64,000 nt of DNA. Source: Serratia liquefaciens ATCC 27592 (GTDB lineage: Bacteria > Pseudomonadota > Gammaproteobacteria > Enterobacterales > Enterobacteriaceae). How positions within the stretch are numbered: the first letter of the stretch is position 1; each line of letters opens with the position of its first letter. The translations under genes and the position numbers were made by a program. Where the stretch lies: contig NC_021741.1 of assembly GCF_000422085.1 (NCBI RefSeq), forward strand, positions 558,001-622,000, in the 5' to 3' direction. The notes beneath the pieces are model-generated. The model saw nothing but the letters and a program-made list of their open reading frames with translations. It was not told the DNA's origin and searched no databases. Shown here one piece after another: positions 29,760 to 39,591 of this stretch.

Positions 29760-30476
29760 TTACTCTTCCAGGTCGCCGCAGAAACGGTAGCCTTCACCGT
29801 GAATGGTAGCGATGATTTCAGGCGTGTCCGGCGTGGATTCGAAGTGCTTGCGGATGCGACGAATGGTCACGTCCACGGTGCGGTCATGCGGTTTCAGCTC
29901 GCGACCGGTCATCTTCTTCAGCAGTTCGCCACGGGATTGGATCTTGCCCGGGTTTTCGCAGAAGTGCAGCATGGCGCGGAATTCACTGCGCGGCAATTTG
30001 TATTGCTCGCCCGCTGGGCTGATCAGTGAGCGGCTGTTGATGTCCAGCTCCCAACCGTTGAACTTATAGCTTTCAACCAGACGGCGTTCTTCGCCGACGC
30101 TGCCCAGGTTCATGGTGCGGGACAGCAGGTTGCGTGCGCGAATGGTCAGTTCACGTGGATTAAATGGCTTGGTGATATAGTCATCAGCGCCGATTTCCAA
30201 TCCGAGGATCTTATCAACTTCGTTATCACGGCCGGTCAGGAACATCAGCGCAACGCTGGCCTGTTCGCGCAGTTCACGCGCCAGCAGCAGGCCATTTTTG
30301 CCTGGCAGATTGATGTCCATGATAACCAGATTGATATCATTTTCAGACAGGATGTTGTGCATCTCTGCACCATCATTGGCTTCATGAACAACGTAGCCTT
30401 CCGCCTCGAAAATGCTCTTCAGGGTGTTACGAGTGACTAACTCGTCTTCGACAATCAGAATGTGCGGGGTCTGCAT
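29760..30476 (-). CDS. arcA: Aerobic respiration response regulator ArcA
   Basis: ArcA is the OmpR-family response regulator that, phosphorylated by ArcB, represses aerobic respiratory genes under low oxygen. The 238 residues show the receiver domain with the phospho-accepting aspartate in VIMDINLPG near residue 54, the conserved lysine in [11 protein letters not shown], and a C-terminal winged helix (about 135-235). It matches E. coli ArcA closely in length. The long upstream region holds an FNR-like box. Confidence 0.97.
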   Translation of the reverse strand: MQTPHILIVEDELVTRNTLKSIFEAEGYVVHEANDGAEMHNILSENDINLVIMDINLPGKNGLLLARELREQASVALMFLTGRDNEVDKILGLEIGADDYITKPFNPRELTIRARNLLSRTMNLGSVGEERRLVESYKFNGWELDINSRSLISPAGEQYKLPRSEFRAMLHFCENPGKIQSRGELLKKMTGRELKPHDRTVDVTIRRIRKHFESTPDTPEIIATIHGEGYRFCGDLEE

Positions 30477-30579
30477 ATTTGCTACCTAAAATTGCCAACA
30501 AAATAGAAAATAGGAAGTACAGAAGTCTTTGTTTTCTTAGCGGAGGGCAGAGATTAGCGCTCACGTTCCCTCTTACCAA

Positions 30580-30642
30580 ATGACTACAGTACGTAAACTC
30601 GTTCTTGATGCACTTTCCATCTCATGTCAACAAGATCGCTAG
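30580..30642 (+). CDS. yjjY: YjjY-like short peptide
   Basis: A 20-codon frame starting MTTVRKLVLDALSIS resembles the N-terminus of E. coli YjjY (MTKVRNCVLDALSIN, from memory), which occupies the same place opposite the arcA leader. The E. coli peptide is about twice as long, and here a TAG ends the frame after codon 20. No strong ribosome binding site is visible. Conservation of a fragment at this site suggests either a real leader peptide or a conserved nucleic-acid element read as protein. Confidence 0.45.
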   Translation: MTTVRKLVLDALSISCQQDR

Positions 30643-30761
30643 CTTGGTGGGGGTGCTATTCCTTACATCCCCAAAGGTGCCAAAACGGCGCATATCCTAA
30701 CCCTATTAACAGCAATATAACAGTGCGTACCGAATTCATCACCCAACAAAACTAAGCTTTG

Positions 30762-30775
30762 TTGACATATATCAA
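30762..30775. promoter_or_regulatory. FNR-like box upstream of arcA
   Basis: TTGACATATATCAA matches the FNR consensus TTGAT-N4-ATCAA at nine of ten defined bases. It is about 290 bases upstream of the arcA start. E. coli arcA is activated by FNR through a distal promoter, so this placement is sensible. The match is by eye. Confidence 0.5.
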
Positions 30776-31109
30776 ATTCAATTGTAGCACGTTAACAGTT
30801 TTGTGAAAAACACTTACAGAAATGCCAGCTTAAGTCACAGAACCATAAATTCTGTGTACGATTCAGCATTGTTGTGCCTAATGAGGTAGAATTAACGGCT
30901 TATTGATAAAGCAGTTATATTAACACCTTGATTAATAAGAGTAGTAAATCATAAGAAGTAATAATATGTATTCCGTGCCATTTATAAGGCCAATAGCGCA
31001 TTTACCCCTGTCTATCGCGGTGCGCGGGATTATTGTTGCACACTTGTAAATATAATCAGAGTATCCTGAACAGTCAAAAACCTGCGATCCCTTATTCAGT
31101 GGAGTATTG

Positions 31110-31796
31110 ATGCAGCTGCATATTGTTTTAGTGGCTCCGGCACGGCCGGAAAACGTCGGCGCTGCGGCGCGGGCAATGAAAACCATGGGCTTTACTTCGT
31201 TGCGCATTGTCGACAGCGAAGCGCACCTGCAGCCGGCGGCGCGTTGGGTTGCTCACGGGGCGGGAGACATCCTCGACGGCGTGCAAACTTTTGCCACTCT
31301 GGAACAGGCACTGGCGGACGTAGATTTCACCGTAGCCACCACGGCCCGCAGCCGTGCGCGTTTTCATTATTACTGTACGCCGCAGCAACTGTTGGGCCAA
31401 CTGAGTGAGCGCAGCCAGTGGGTGAACCAGGCTGCGCTGGTGTTTGGCCGTGAAGATTCCGGCCTGACCAATGAGGAGCTGGAACTGGCGGATTTGCTGA
31501 CCGGCGTACCTATGCAGGCGGATTACCCTTCGCTCAATCTCGGTCAGGCGGTGATGGTGTACTGTTATCAACTGTCAGAGCTGATGAACGTCAGTGCGCC
31601 ACAAGAGCCGGTAGCCAACGAGGGTCAACTCAAGGCATTACGTCAACGTGCCGAGGGATTATTGGCGGCGCTGGAGGTCAGTGACGATCAAAAATTGCGC
31701 GACTGGCTGCATCAACGCCTTGGTGTTCTGCAACAGCGGGACACGGCGATGCTGCATACTTTGTTGCATGATATCGAAAAAAAACTGACAAAGTGA
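31110..31796 (+). CDS. lasT: SPOUT-family RNA methyltransferase LasT/YjtD
   Basis: LasT/YjtD is a SpoU (SPOUT)-family RNA 2'-O-methyltransferase homologue related to TrmJ; its target RNA is not established. The 228 residues show motif 1 (VAPARPENVGAAARAMKTMG), motif 2 (ALVFGREDSGLTNEEL) and motif 3 (YPSLNLGQAVMVYCYQL), the knotted SAM-binding fold. The ATG at 31110 is used; a TTG one codon earlier is also possible. GGAG lies 5 bases upstream. It precedes the thr operon as in E. coli. Confidence 0.9.
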   Translation: MQLHIVLVAPARPENVGAAARAMKTMGFTSLRIVDSEAHLQPAARWVAHGAGDILDGVQTFATLEQALADVDFTVATTARSRARFHYYCTPQQLLGQLSERSQWVNQAALVFGREDSGLTNEELELADLLTGVPMQADYPSLNLGQAVMVYCYQLSELMNVSAPQEPVANEGQLKALRQRAEGLLAALEVSDDQKLRDWLHQRLGVLQQRDTAMLHTLLHDIEKKLTK

Positions 31797-31940
31797 TACC
31801 CGTAAACATGGCTAATTTTGCAGTGTGATCCACTGCAAATTTGCCGCCTGCCTGTCTTTTTGTTCTGTCATCTGGCTTTTCATCTCTCGCATCGCCCGGT
31901 TAGCCTGCTGGACGATAAATAAGCAAAAACAAGAAATAAT

Positions 31941-31968
31941 TTGACTTGGGATAGCGATTGCTTTAACC
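31941..31968 (+). promoter_or_regulatory. thr operon promoter
   Basis: TTGACT at 31941-31946 and TTTAACC at 31962-31968 reproduce the -35 and -10 elements I recall for the E. coli thr promoter, with about 15-16 bases between them. The leader peptide starts about 23 bases later, so the 5' untranslated region is short. Confidence 0.65.
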
Positions 31969-31990
31969 AATAGAGGGGACAGAGTATTTA

Positions 31991-32077
31991 ATGAGACAGA
32001 CAGACAAAATGCGAAACATCAGCCTGAACACAACAATTATTACCACCACCGATACCACAGGTAACGGGGCGGGCTGA
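31991..32077 (+). CDS. thrL: thr operon leader peptide
   Basis: ThrL is the leader peptide whose translation senses charged tRNA-Thr and tRNA-Ile to control attenuation of thrABC. The core TTIITTTDTTGNGAG is rich in threonine and isoleucine and ends with the same TGNGAG as E. coli ThrL. The ATG at 31991 gives 28 residues with a weak AGAG ribosome binding site; an in-frame ATG at 32009 gives 22 residues, nearer the E. coli length, but has no visible binding site. The terminator hairpin follows 23 bases after the stop. Confidence 0.85.
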   Translation: MRQTDKMRNISLNTTIITTTDTTGNGAG

Positions 32078-32100
32078 CGCGTACAGGAAACAAAAGAAAA

Positions 32101-32133
32101 AAGCCCGCACCTAACCAGTGCGGGCTTTTTTTT
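32101..32133 (+). terminator. thr attenuator
   Basis: A 10-bp stem (AAGCCCGCAC / GTGCGGGCTT) with a 7-base loop is followed by eight Ts. It lies between thrL and thrA and is the rho-independent attenuator of the operon. Confidence 0.93.
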
Positions 32134-32159
32134 CGGCTTAAATTCGGGAGAGACAAGAA

Positions 32160-34619
32160 ATGCGAGTGCTGAAATTTGGCGGAACCTCGGTAGCGAATGC
32201 AGAACGTTTTCTGCGCGTTGCCGACATCATGGAAAGTAATGCACGTCAGGGACAGGTGGCCACGGTCTTGTCCGCTCCGGCTAAAATCACTAACCACCTG
32301 GTGGCGATGATTGAAAAAACGGTAGCGGGGCAAGACATTCTGCCAAATATGAGCGATGCAGAGCGCATCTTCGCCGACCTGCTGAGCGGGCTGGCGCAGG
32401 CGTTGCCCGGCTTTGAGTACGATCGCCTCAAGACGTTTGTCGATCAGGAGTTCGCCCAGCTCAAGCAGGTGCTGCATGGCGTTGCGTTGCTTGGACAGTG
32501 CCCGGACAGCGTGAATGCGGCCATCATCTGCCGCGGCGAGAAGCTCTCCATCGCCATCATGGAAGGGGTGTTTCGTGCCAAAGGTTTCCCGGTCACGGTG
32601 ATTAATCCGGTTGAAAAGCTGCTGGCACAGGGGCATTACCTGGAGTCCACGGTAGATATCGCAGAATCCACATTGCGTATCGCCGCATCGGCCATCCCGG
32701 CGGATCACATTGTGCTGATGGCCGGTTTCACCGCCGGCAACGACAAGGGCGAATTGGTGGCGCTGGGCCGTAATGGTTCCGACTACTCTGCCGCGGTGCT
32801 GGCTGCCTGTTTGCGCGCCGACTGTTGCGAGATCTGGACCGATGTTGACGGTGTTTATACCTGTGACCCACGCACCGTGCCGGATGCCAGGCTGTTGAAA
32901 TCGATGTCGTACCAGGAAGCCATGGAGCTTTCCTATTTCGGTGCCAGCGTTCTCCACCCCCGTACCATTGCTCCCATCGCCCAGTTCCAAATCCCCTGCC
33001 TGATCAAAAACACCGCTAATCCACAGGCGCCAGGCACGCTGATTGGCGGCGAAAATCTGGATTCCGATACGCCGGTGAAGGGCATCACCAACCTGAACAA
33101 TATGGCGATGATCAACGTCTCCGGTCCGGGGATGAAAGGCATGGTCGGCATGGCGGCGCGGGTATTTGCCGTAATGTCGCGCGCCGGCATCTCTGTGGTG
33201 CTGATCACCCAGTCGTCCTCCGAATACAGCATCAGTTTCTGCGTGCCGCAGAGCGAACTGCAACGTGCGCGTCGTGCGCTGGAAGACGAGTTCTATCTTG
33301 AATTGAAAGACGGCCTGCTGGAGCCGCTGGACGTAATGGAACAGTTGGCGATCATCTCGGTGGTCGGCGACGGCATGCGTACCCTGCGCGGCATTTCGGC
33401 CAGCTTCTTTTCTGCGCTGGCTCGCGCCAATATCAACATTGTCGCTATTGCTCAGGGCTCTTCTGAACGCTCCATCTCGGTGGTGGTCAGCAATGATTCC
33501 GCGACCACCGGGGTGCGCGTTTGCCATCAGATGTTGTTCAACACCGATCAGGTGATTGAAGTGTTTGTCATCGGCGTTGGTGGCGTGGGCGGCGCGTTGA
33601 TCGAGCAGATTTACCGTCAGCAACCTTGGCTGAAACAAAAGCATATCGATCTGCGGGTGTGCGGCATTGCCAATTCGCGCGCCATGTTGACCAACATTCA
33701 CGGCATTCAGCTTGAAAGCTGGCGTGATGAGCTGGCCGGCGCGCAAGAGCCGTTCAACCTGGGGCGTTTGATTCGTTTGGTGAAGGAGTACCACCTGCTG
33801 AACCCGGTGATTGTCGACTGCACCTCTAGCCAGGCCGTTGCCGATCAATACGCGGACTTCCTGGCGGATGGATTCCACGTGGTGACGCCGAATAAAAAGG
33901 CCAACACCTCGTCGATGAACTACTACCAACAGTTGCGCACCGCCGCGGCCGGTTCGCGCCGCAAGTTTCTGTATGACACCAACGTCGGCGCGGGCTTGCC
34001 GGTGATCGAAAACCTGCAAAACCTGCTTAACGCCGGTGATGAGCTGACGCGTTTCTCCGGCATCCTGTCCGGTTCGCTGTCGTTTATTTTCGGCAAACTG
34101 GACGAGGGCATGTCGCTGTCGGCGGCGACCCTTGAGGCCAAGGCCAAAGGATATACCGAGCCGGATCCACGTGACGACCTTTCCGGTATGGACGTGGCCC
34201 GCAAGCTGCTGATCCTGGCCCGTGAAGCGGGGTACAAACTGGAACTGGAAGATATTGAGGTCGAGTCGGCGCTGCCGCCTTCCTTTGACGCCTCCGGGGA
34301 TGTGGAAACCTTTATGGCGCGCCTGCCGGAACTGGATAAAGAGTATGCTCGCAATGTGGCCAACGCCGCTGAGCAGGGCAAGGTGCTGCGCTACGTCGGC
34401 GTCATTGAAAATGGCCGCTGTCAGGTTCGCATAGATGCGGTAGATGGCAACGATCCGTTGTATAAAGTGAAGAACGGCGAGAACGCCTTGGCTTTCTACA
34501 GCCGTTACTATCAGCCGTTGCCGTTGGTACTGCGTGGCTACGGTGCCGGTAACGATGTGACTGCAGCAGGGGTCTTCGCCGATCTGTTGCGCACACTGTC
34601 ATGGAAGTTGGGAGTTTAA
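32160..34619 (+). CDS. thrA: Bifunctional aspartokinase I / homoserine dehydrogenase I
   Basis: ThrA catalyses the first and third steps of threonine synthesis from aspartate, feedback-inhibited by threonine. The 819 residues contain the aspartokinase domain ([13 protein letters not shown] at residues 5-17), a regulatory ACT region around 310-460 ([13 protein letters not shown], then [12 protein letters not shown]), and the homoserine dehydrogenase domain from about 465 ([14 protein letters not shown] nucleotide fold; catalytic region with [18 protein letters not shown]). Length is within one residue or so of E. coli ThrA. One base separates its stop from thrB. Confidence 0.97.
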   Translation: MRVLKFGGTSVANAERFLRVADIMESNARQGQVATVLSAPAKITNHLVAMIEKTVAGQDILPNMSDAERIFADLLSGLAQALPGFEYDRLKTFVDQEFAQLKQVLHGVALLGQCPDSVNAAIICRGEKLSIAIMEGVFRAKGFPVTVINPVEKLLAQGHYLESTVDIAESTLRIAASAIPADHIVLMAGFTAGNDKGELVALGRNGSDYSAAVLAACLRADCCEIWTDVDGVYTCDPRTVPDARLLKSMSYQEAMELSYFGASVLHPRTIAPIAQFQIPCLIKNTANPQAPGTLIGGENLDSDTPVKGITNLNNMAMINVSGPGMKGMVGMAARVFAVMSRAGISVVLITQSSSEYSISFCVPQSELQRARRALEDEFYLELKDGLLEPLDVMEQLAIISVVGDGMRTLRGISASFFSALARANINIVAIAQGSSERSISVVVSNDSATTGVRVCHQMLFNTDQVIEVFVIGVGGVGGALIEQIYRQQPWLKQKHIDLRVCGIANSRAMLTNIHGIQLESWRDELAGAQEPFNLGRLIRLVKEYHLLNPVIVDCTSSQAVADQYADFLADGFHVVTPNKKANTSSMNYYQQLRTAAAGSRRKFLYDTNVGAGLPVIENLQNLLNAGDELTRFSGILSGSLSFIFGKLDEGMSLSAATLEAKAKGYTEPDPRDDLSGMDVARKLLILAREAGYKLELEDIEVESALPPSFDASGDVETFMARLPELDKEYARNVANAAEQGKVLRYVGVIENGRCQVRIDAVDGNDPLYKVKNGENALAFYSRYYQPLPLVLRGYGAGNDVTAAGVFADLLRTLSWKLGV

Positions 34620-34620
34620 T

Positions 34621-35550
34621 ATGGTTAAGGTGTATGCGCCGGCCTCAATTGGCAACGTAAGCGTCGGCTTTGACGTTCTGGGTGCAGCGGTGTCACCGAT
34701 CGACGGTACCTTGCTGGGCGACTGCGTCAGCGTCGAGGCTGCCGCCACGTTCAGCCTGCAGAACGCCGGTCGCTTTGTCAGCAAACTGCCGGACGATCCA
34801 AAAGAGAATATCGTTTATCAGTGCTGGCAGCGTTTCTGTCAGGAGATCGGCCGTGAGATCCCGGTGGCGATGCGGCTGGAGAAAAACATGCCGATCGGTT
34901 CAGGCTTGGGTTCCAGCGCCTGCTCGGTGGTTGCCGGGCTGATGGCGATGAACGAATTCTGCAACCGTCCGCTGGATAAAATGACCCTGCTGAGCCTGAT
35001 GGGCGAGCTGGAAGGCCGCATCTCCGGCAGCGTGCATTACGACAACGTGGCGCCTTGCTACCTTGGCGGCTTGCAACTGATGCTGGAAGAAGAGGGCTTC
35101 ATCAGCCAGGAAGTGCCATGCTTTAAAGACTGGCTGTGGGTGATGGCCTATCCGGGCATCAAGGTGTCCACCGCCGAAGCGCGCGCGATTTTACCCGCGC
35201 AGTATCGTCGTCAGGACTGTGTCAGTCACGGTCGCTATCTGGCGGGCTTTATTCATGCCTGCCACACCCAACAGCCGCGTTTGGCCGCCAAACTGATGCA
35301 GGACGTGATTGCCGAGCCGTACCGCACCCGCCTGCTGCCGGGCTTTGCCGATGCGCGTAAAGCTGCGCAGGATATAGGTGCGCTGGCTTGCGGTATTTCC
35401 GGCTCCGGCCCGACGCTGTTCGCCGTCTGTGATGATGGCGCTACGGCTCAACGCATGGCCGATTGGCTGACTAATCACTATCTGCAAAACGACGAAGGTT
35501 TTGTTCATATTTGCCGTCTGGATACCGCAGGCGCACGACTACTGGGATAA
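34621..35550 (+). CDS. thrB: Homoserine kinase
   Basis: ThrB is the GHMP-superfamily kinase that converts homoserine to O-phosphohomoserine. The 309 residues show the N-terminal [21 protein letters not shown], the ATP-binding glycine loop [12 protein letters not shown] near residues 91-102, and the C-terminal [11 protein letters not shown] motif. It starts one base after the thrA stop and ends three bases before thrC, so the operon is tightly coupled. Confidence 0.97.
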   Translation: MVKVYAPASIGNVSVGFDVLGAAVSPIDGTLLGDCVSVEAAATFSLQNAGRFVSKLPDDPKENIVYQCWQRFCQEIGREIPVAMRLEKNMPIGSGLGSSACSVVAGLMAMNEFCNRPLDKMTLLSLMGELEGRISGSVHYDNVAPCYLGGLQLMLEEEGFISQEVPCFKDWLWVMAYPGIKVSTAEARAILPAQYRRQDCVSHGRYLAGFIHACHTQQPRLAAKLMQDVIAEPYRTRLLPGFADARKAAQDIGALACGISGSGPTLFAVCDDGATAQRMADWLTNHYLQNDEGFVHICRLDTAGARLLG

Positions 35551-35553
35551 CGC

Positions 35554-36843
35554 ATGAAACTGTACAACCTTAAGGATCACAACGAGCAGGTCAGCTTCGC
35601 GCAGGCGATCAAACAAGGCCTAGGCAAACAGCAAGGGCTGTTTTTCCCGCTGGAACTGCCGGAATTTGAATTGACCGAAATCGATCATCTGCTGGAGCAG
35701 GATTTTGTCACCCGCAGCAGCCGTATCCTGTCGGCATTTATTGGCGACGAAGTTTCCGAAGAGGCTCTGCATAAGCGCGTAGCGGCGGCCTTTGAATTCC
35801 CGGCACCGGTGGCGCAAGTGGAAGACGACATCGCGTGCCTGGAGCTGTTCCACGGCCCGACGCTGGCCTTTAAAGACTTCGGCGGCCGCTTTATGGCGCA
35901 AATGCTGGCGGAAGTGGCAGGCGATCAGCCGGTGACTATCCTGACGGCGACTTCCGGCGATACCGGCGCGGCGGTGGCACATGCTTTCTACGGCCTGAAG
36001 AATGTTCGCGTGGTGATCCTTTACCCGCAGGGCAAAATCAGCCCGCTGCAGGAAAAGCTGTTCTGTACCCTGGGCGGCAACATTCACACCGTGGCGATTG
36101 ATGGCGACTTCGATGCTTGCCAGGCCCTGGTCAAGCAGGCGTTTGACGATCAGGAGCTGAAAGAAGCGCTGCACCTGAACTCGGCCAACTCGATCAATAT
36201 CAGCCGCCTGCTGGCGCAGATTTGCTACTACTTCGAAGCGGTAGCGCAACTGCCGCAGGAAGCACGTAATCAACTGGTGATTTCGGTACCCAGCGGTAAC
36301 TTCGGCGATCTGACCGCCGGCTTGTTGGCCAAATCACTGGGCCTGCCGGTGAAGCGTTTTATCGCCGCGACCAATGCCAACGATACTGTGCCGCGCTTCC
36401 TGACGAATGGTCAGTGGCAGCCACACGCCACGGTGGCTACGTTGTCGAATGCGATGGACGTAAGCCAGCCGAATAACTGGCCGCGCGTAGAAGAGCTGTT
36501 CCGTCGCAAGATCTGGCAGTTGAAAGAACTGGGGCACGCAACGGTGAGTGACGAAACCACCAAGGACAGCATGCGTGAGCTGGCGCAACTGGGCTACCTT
36601 TCTGAGCCGCATGCAGCAATCGCTTATCGCGCGTTGCGTGACCAATTGAAGGAAGGGGAGTTTGGCTTGTTCCTCGGTACTGCGCATCCAGCCAAGTTCA
36701 AAGAGAGCGTAGAGGAAATTCTCGGTCAGGAGCTGCCGCTGCCGAAGGCACTGGCGCTGCGCGCCGATTTGCCGCTGTTGTCCCACAATCTGCCGGCCAG
36801 CTTTGGCGAACTGCGTAAGTTCCTGATGGCCTTGCCTGCCTGA
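35554..36843 (+). CDS. thrC: Threonine synthase
   Basis: ThrC is the PLP enzyme that converts O-phosphohomoserine to L-threonine. The 429 residues carry the PLP lysine in the HGPTLAFKDFGGRF motif near residue 107 and the phosphate-binding SVPSGNFGDLTAG loop near residue 245. Length matches E. coli ThrC. It is the last gene of thrLABC and is closed by an intrinsic terminator. Confidence 0.97.
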   Translation: MKLYNLKDHNEQVSFAQAIKQGLGKQQGLFFPLELPEFELTEIDHLLEQDFVTRSSRILSAFIGDEVSEEALHKRVAAAFEFPAPVAQVEDDIACLELFHGPTLAFKDFGGRFMAQMLAEVAGDQPVTILTATSGDTGAAVAHAFYGLKNVRVVILYPQGKISPLQEKLFCTLGGNIHTVAIDGDFDACQALVKQAFDDQELKEALHLNSANSINISRLLAQICYYFEAVAQLPQEARNQLVISVPSGNFGDLTAGLLAKSLGLPVKRFIAATNANDTVPRFLTNGQWQPHATVATLSNAMDVSQPNNWPRVEELFRRKIWQLKELGHATVSDETTKDSMRELAQLGYLSEPHAAIAYRALRDQLKEGEFGLFLGTAHPAKFKESVEEILGQELPLPKALALRADLPLLSHNLPASFGELRKFLMALPA

Positions 36844-36864
36844 TCCCGCTGGAGGCATAAAGCG

Positions 36865-36892
36865 AAAAGCCGTCATTGCGACGGCTTTTTTT
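36865..36892. terminator. Terminator between thrC and yaaA
   Basis: A stem AGCCGTC / GACGGCT with a 5-base loop, extended by flanking A and T runs (AAAA before, seven Ts after), ends the thr operon on the plus strand. The four As give a shorter T run for the convergent yaaA. Confidence 0.88.
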
Positions 36893-36906
36893 ATGGGCGT
36901 GGCGGA

Positions 36907-37680
36907 TTACTGCTCGGGGCGTTTGAACACCAGTTCGTTGCCTTTGGAGTCGGCTTCATCGAAGGCGTAACCTTCCAGGTTGAAACCAAGCAGTTGTTCG
37001 CGCTGCGTCAGGCGATTCTTGATGATATAGCGGCTCATCAATCCACGCGCCTTCTTGGCGTAGAAGCTGATCACTTTGTATTTGCCGTTCTTTTCGTCGA
37101 GGAACACCGGTTTAATCAGCGTGCCGTGCAGTTTGGCCGGCTTCACCGATTTGAAGTATTCGTCGGAAGCCAGGTTGACCACCACGTCGTCGCCCTGTTG
37201 CTCCAGCGCTTCGTTAAGCTTTTTGGTGATCTGCTCGCCCCAGAAGCTGTACAAATCCTTGCCCTTGGCGTTCTCCAGTTTGATGCCCATCTCGAGACGG
37301 TAAGGCATCATCAGATCGAGCGGGCGCAGCACGCCGTACAGCCCGGACAGCATGCGCAGATGCTGCTGGGCAAAGTCAAAATCGCCCTCGCTGAAGTCCT
37401 GTGCGTGCAAACCGGTATAGACGTCGCCTTTGAAAGCCAGCAGGGCCTGGCGAGCATTGTCTGGGGTGAACTTTGGCTGCCAGTCGCCAAAGCGAGCGGC
37501 GTTCAACCCGGCCAGTTTGTCGCTGATGCCCATCAGTTTGGAGATTTGTACCGGCGTCAGCTCGCGGCAGATTTTGATCAGCTGCTTCGACTTGTCCAGC
37601 AGTTCCGGCTGAGTGAAGCGTTCTGTCGCCAATGGGCTTTCGTAATCAAGGGTTTTTGCAGGTGAAATAATAACGAGCAT
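36907..37680 (-). CDS. yaaA: Peroxide stress resistance protein YaaA
   Basis: YaaA (DUF328/UPF0246) limits intracellular iron damage under hydrogen peroxide stress and binds DNA in E. coli. The 257-residue product opens with [16 protein letters not shown] and contains the family core [20 protein letters not shown] and [13 protein letters not shown] chose the internal ATG at 37680, which gives the family N-terminus; 13 further codons upstream are not conserved. It converges on thrC, as in E. coli. Confidence 0.93.
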   Translation of the reverse strand: MLVIISPAKTLDYESPLATERFTQPELLDKSKQLIKICRELTPVQISKLMGISDKLAGLNAARFGDWQPKFTPDNARQALLAFKGDVYTGLHAQDFSEGDFDFAQQHLRMLSGLYGVLRPLDLMMPYRLEMGIKLENAKGKDLYSFWGEQITKKLNEALEQQGDDVVVNLASDEYFKSVKPAKLHGTLIKPVFLDEKNGKYKVISFYAKKARGLMSRYIIKNRLTQREQLLGFNLEGYAFDEADSKGNELVFKRPEQ

Positions 37681-37785
37681 GGCCAGATCCTGTTTATCCA
37701 AGAAGGGGTACTGTAGCAAAAAGCGCGGGAAAAAGGGTCAATGGGTCTGATAGGCAGGGCGCGTGCCAGACGCGCCCGTAAAAAC

Positions 37786-39210
37786 TCAGTTTTTATCCCA
37801 TACGCCGGGTTCCAACTGAGATTTCAGTTCAGGGAAGCGGTTGGCGTCGAAAGTGGGTAATTTGCCCAGCGTACGCTGGCGGTGGTAATCGTTGGCCAGT
37901 TTCAGCGCCACTTTTGACAGTAGCAGGATCGCCGTCAGGTTGGTGATGGCCATTAACGCCATTGAGGTGTCAGCCATTTTCCAGACAACCGGCAATTCAG
38001 CCAGCGCACCAAACATCACCATGCCCAGTGCGGCACAGCGGAAAACCAGTAGGCCGGCCGGGTGGTTGCGCTCGAGGAACACCAGATTACTTTCGGCATA
38101 GGCATAGTTAGCGATAATCGAGGTAAAGGCGAAAAAGAAAATGGCGATGGCAACAAAGGGAGATCCCCAACTGCCGACGGCGGTGGACAAGGCTCGCTGA
38201 GTCATGTCGATACCACTGACATTGGCTACCGGCTGATCCAGTACGCCGGACGACAGAATAATCGCGGCGGTTGCGCTGCAAATCACGATGGTATCGATAA
38301 AGACACCGAGCATTTGCACGTAGCCCTGAGATGCAGGGTGCGGTGGGTAAGGGGAGGCGGAAGCCGCCGCGTTGGGCGCGGAACCCATACCGGCTTCGTT
38401 GGAGAACAGGCCACGTTGAACGCCCTGGGTCATTGCCTGCGAAATACCATAGCCGACGGCACCTGCCGCCGCTTCCTGCAGCCCGAAGGCGCTCTTGAAC
38501 ACCAGCGACAAGATTGCCGGCATATGCTCAATATTCTGGCCAATCACCCAGAATGCCAGCAGTAGATAAGCCGCAGCCATCAGTGGCACCACCCATTCAG
38601 CCACGCGGGCAACCGAGCGGATACCGCCGAAGATGACCAGACCGCTCAGTACGACCAGACCGATACCGATATACAGAGGCTTCACGTTGAAGGCAACGGC
38701 GGAGGCCTGGGCAATGGAATTGGCCTGCACGGCATTGAACACTAATCCGAAGGCTACGATCAGGAAGATGGAGAACAGTACGCCCATCCAGCGCATGCCC
38801 AGCCCTTTTTCCATATAGTAAGCTGGCCCGCCGCGGAAGTTACCCTGATCGTCTTTGGTTTTGTAGAGCTGCGCCAGGCTGCTTTCGACAAAGGAAGTGG
38901 CCATGCCGATGAACGCCACCACCCACATCCAAAAGATGGCCCCGGGGCCGCCTGCGGTAAGGGCGATGGCTACGCCTGTCAGGTTACCGGTGCCTACGCG
39001 TGCGGCGAGGGTGGTGCATAAAGCTTGAAAAGAGGAGATGCCCGCGCTGTCGCTTTTGTTGCTGTGTTTGAGCACCGAGAACATGTGGCCGAAATGGCGA
39101 ACCTGGATGAAGCGGGTACGCAGGGTAAAATAAATGCCTGCGCCAAGCAGTAAATAAATCAGTACCGAACCCCACAAAATATTATTTATAAAATTCATCA
39201 GGTCCGTCAC
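37786..39210 (-). CDS. yaaJ: Alanine/glycine:cation symporter (AGCS family, YaaJ)
   Basis: This 474-residue inner-membrane protein is an AGCS-family sodium/amino-acid symporter, probably for alanine or glycine. It has about eleven hydrophobic helices and the family motifs LAARVGTGNLTGVA, GPGAIFWMW and LFSNEAGMGSAPNAAA. I use the GTG at 39210, preceded by AAGGAGGG, because it gives an N-terminus (TDLMNFINNILWGSV) that matches E. coli YaaJ (PDFFSFINSVLWGSV); a longer frame from 39255 is rejected. It lies between yaaA and talB as in E. coli. Confidence 0.92.
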   Translation of the reverse strand: MTDLMNFINNILWGSVLIYLLLGAGIYFTLRTRFIQVRHFGHMFSVLKHSNKSDSAGISSFQALCTTLAARVGTGNLTGVAIALTAGGPGAIFWMWVVAFIGMATSFVESSLAQLYKTKDDQGNFRGGPAYYMEKGLGMRWMGVLFSIFLIVAFGLVFNAVQANSIAQASAVAFNVKPLYIGIGLVVLSGLVIFGGIRSVARVAEWVVPLMAAAYLLLAFWVIGQNIEHMPAILSLVFKSAFGLQEAAAGAVGYGISQAMTQGVQRGLFSNEAGMGSAPNAAASASPYPPHPASQGYVQMLGVFIDTIVICSATAAIILSSGVLDQPVANVSGIDMTQRALSTAVGSWGSPFVAIAIFFFAFTSIIANYAYAESNLVFLERNHPAGLLVFRCAALGMVMFGALAELPVVWKMADTSMALMAITNLTAILLLSKVALKLANDYHRQRTLGKLPTFDANRFPELKSQLEPGVWDKN

Positions 39211-39591
39211 GGATCCCTCCTTGTTGTTATTTTTTGCGCACCGCACCGCATCCACCGCGGGTGAAGATATATTGATTGAATTTTTACAAGAGCTTAGCTG
39301 AAACCAGTCGGGTTCCGAGCAATTGAGATTTTTCTCAGATTACTGGCCCTATTGCATCAATTTTCGCGAATTTAACATAATTTATTCAATCGATAGCACG
39401 TTATTGCCTTTTCTTCAGCTCGGGAATGACGAAAGATACGAGCGTAAACGGTTGCTCGCTCAAGGATAAAACCAGCGCCGCCGGGCCGCGATTTTCCAGC
39501 CTTGCACCGGGCCTTGCGCATGTTATTATCAGGGCAGGGCATGGTTGAACGATGCCAAAAGTTCATGCACAAACGATGAGATAATGCCAAC
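39211..39591. other. Divergent yaaJ-talB intergenic region
   Basis: These 381 bases hold the promoters of yaaJ (leftward) and talB (rightward). The left half is AT-rich. I see no confident operator, repeat or small gene; a minus-strand frame crossing into talB has no supporting features. Confidence 0.4.

Larger units (their letters stand above)
30477..31109. promoter_or_regulatory. Long arcA upstream region
   Basis: This 633-base divergent interval lies between arcA (leftward) and the SPOUT methyltransferase gene (rightward). It is AT-rich, as expected for the multi-promoter arcA leader known in E. coli. It contains a yjjY-like mini-ORF (30580-30642) on the plus strand and an FNR-like box (30762-30775), both listed separately. 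The rest shows no coding signal. Confidence 0.5.

Noticed and set aside
32040..34019. A 659-codon minus-strand frame opposite thrA
   Set aside because: Low-complexity His/Gln/Arg-rich translation typical of antisense to a GC-rich gene; it has no domain and crosses the thr attenuator.
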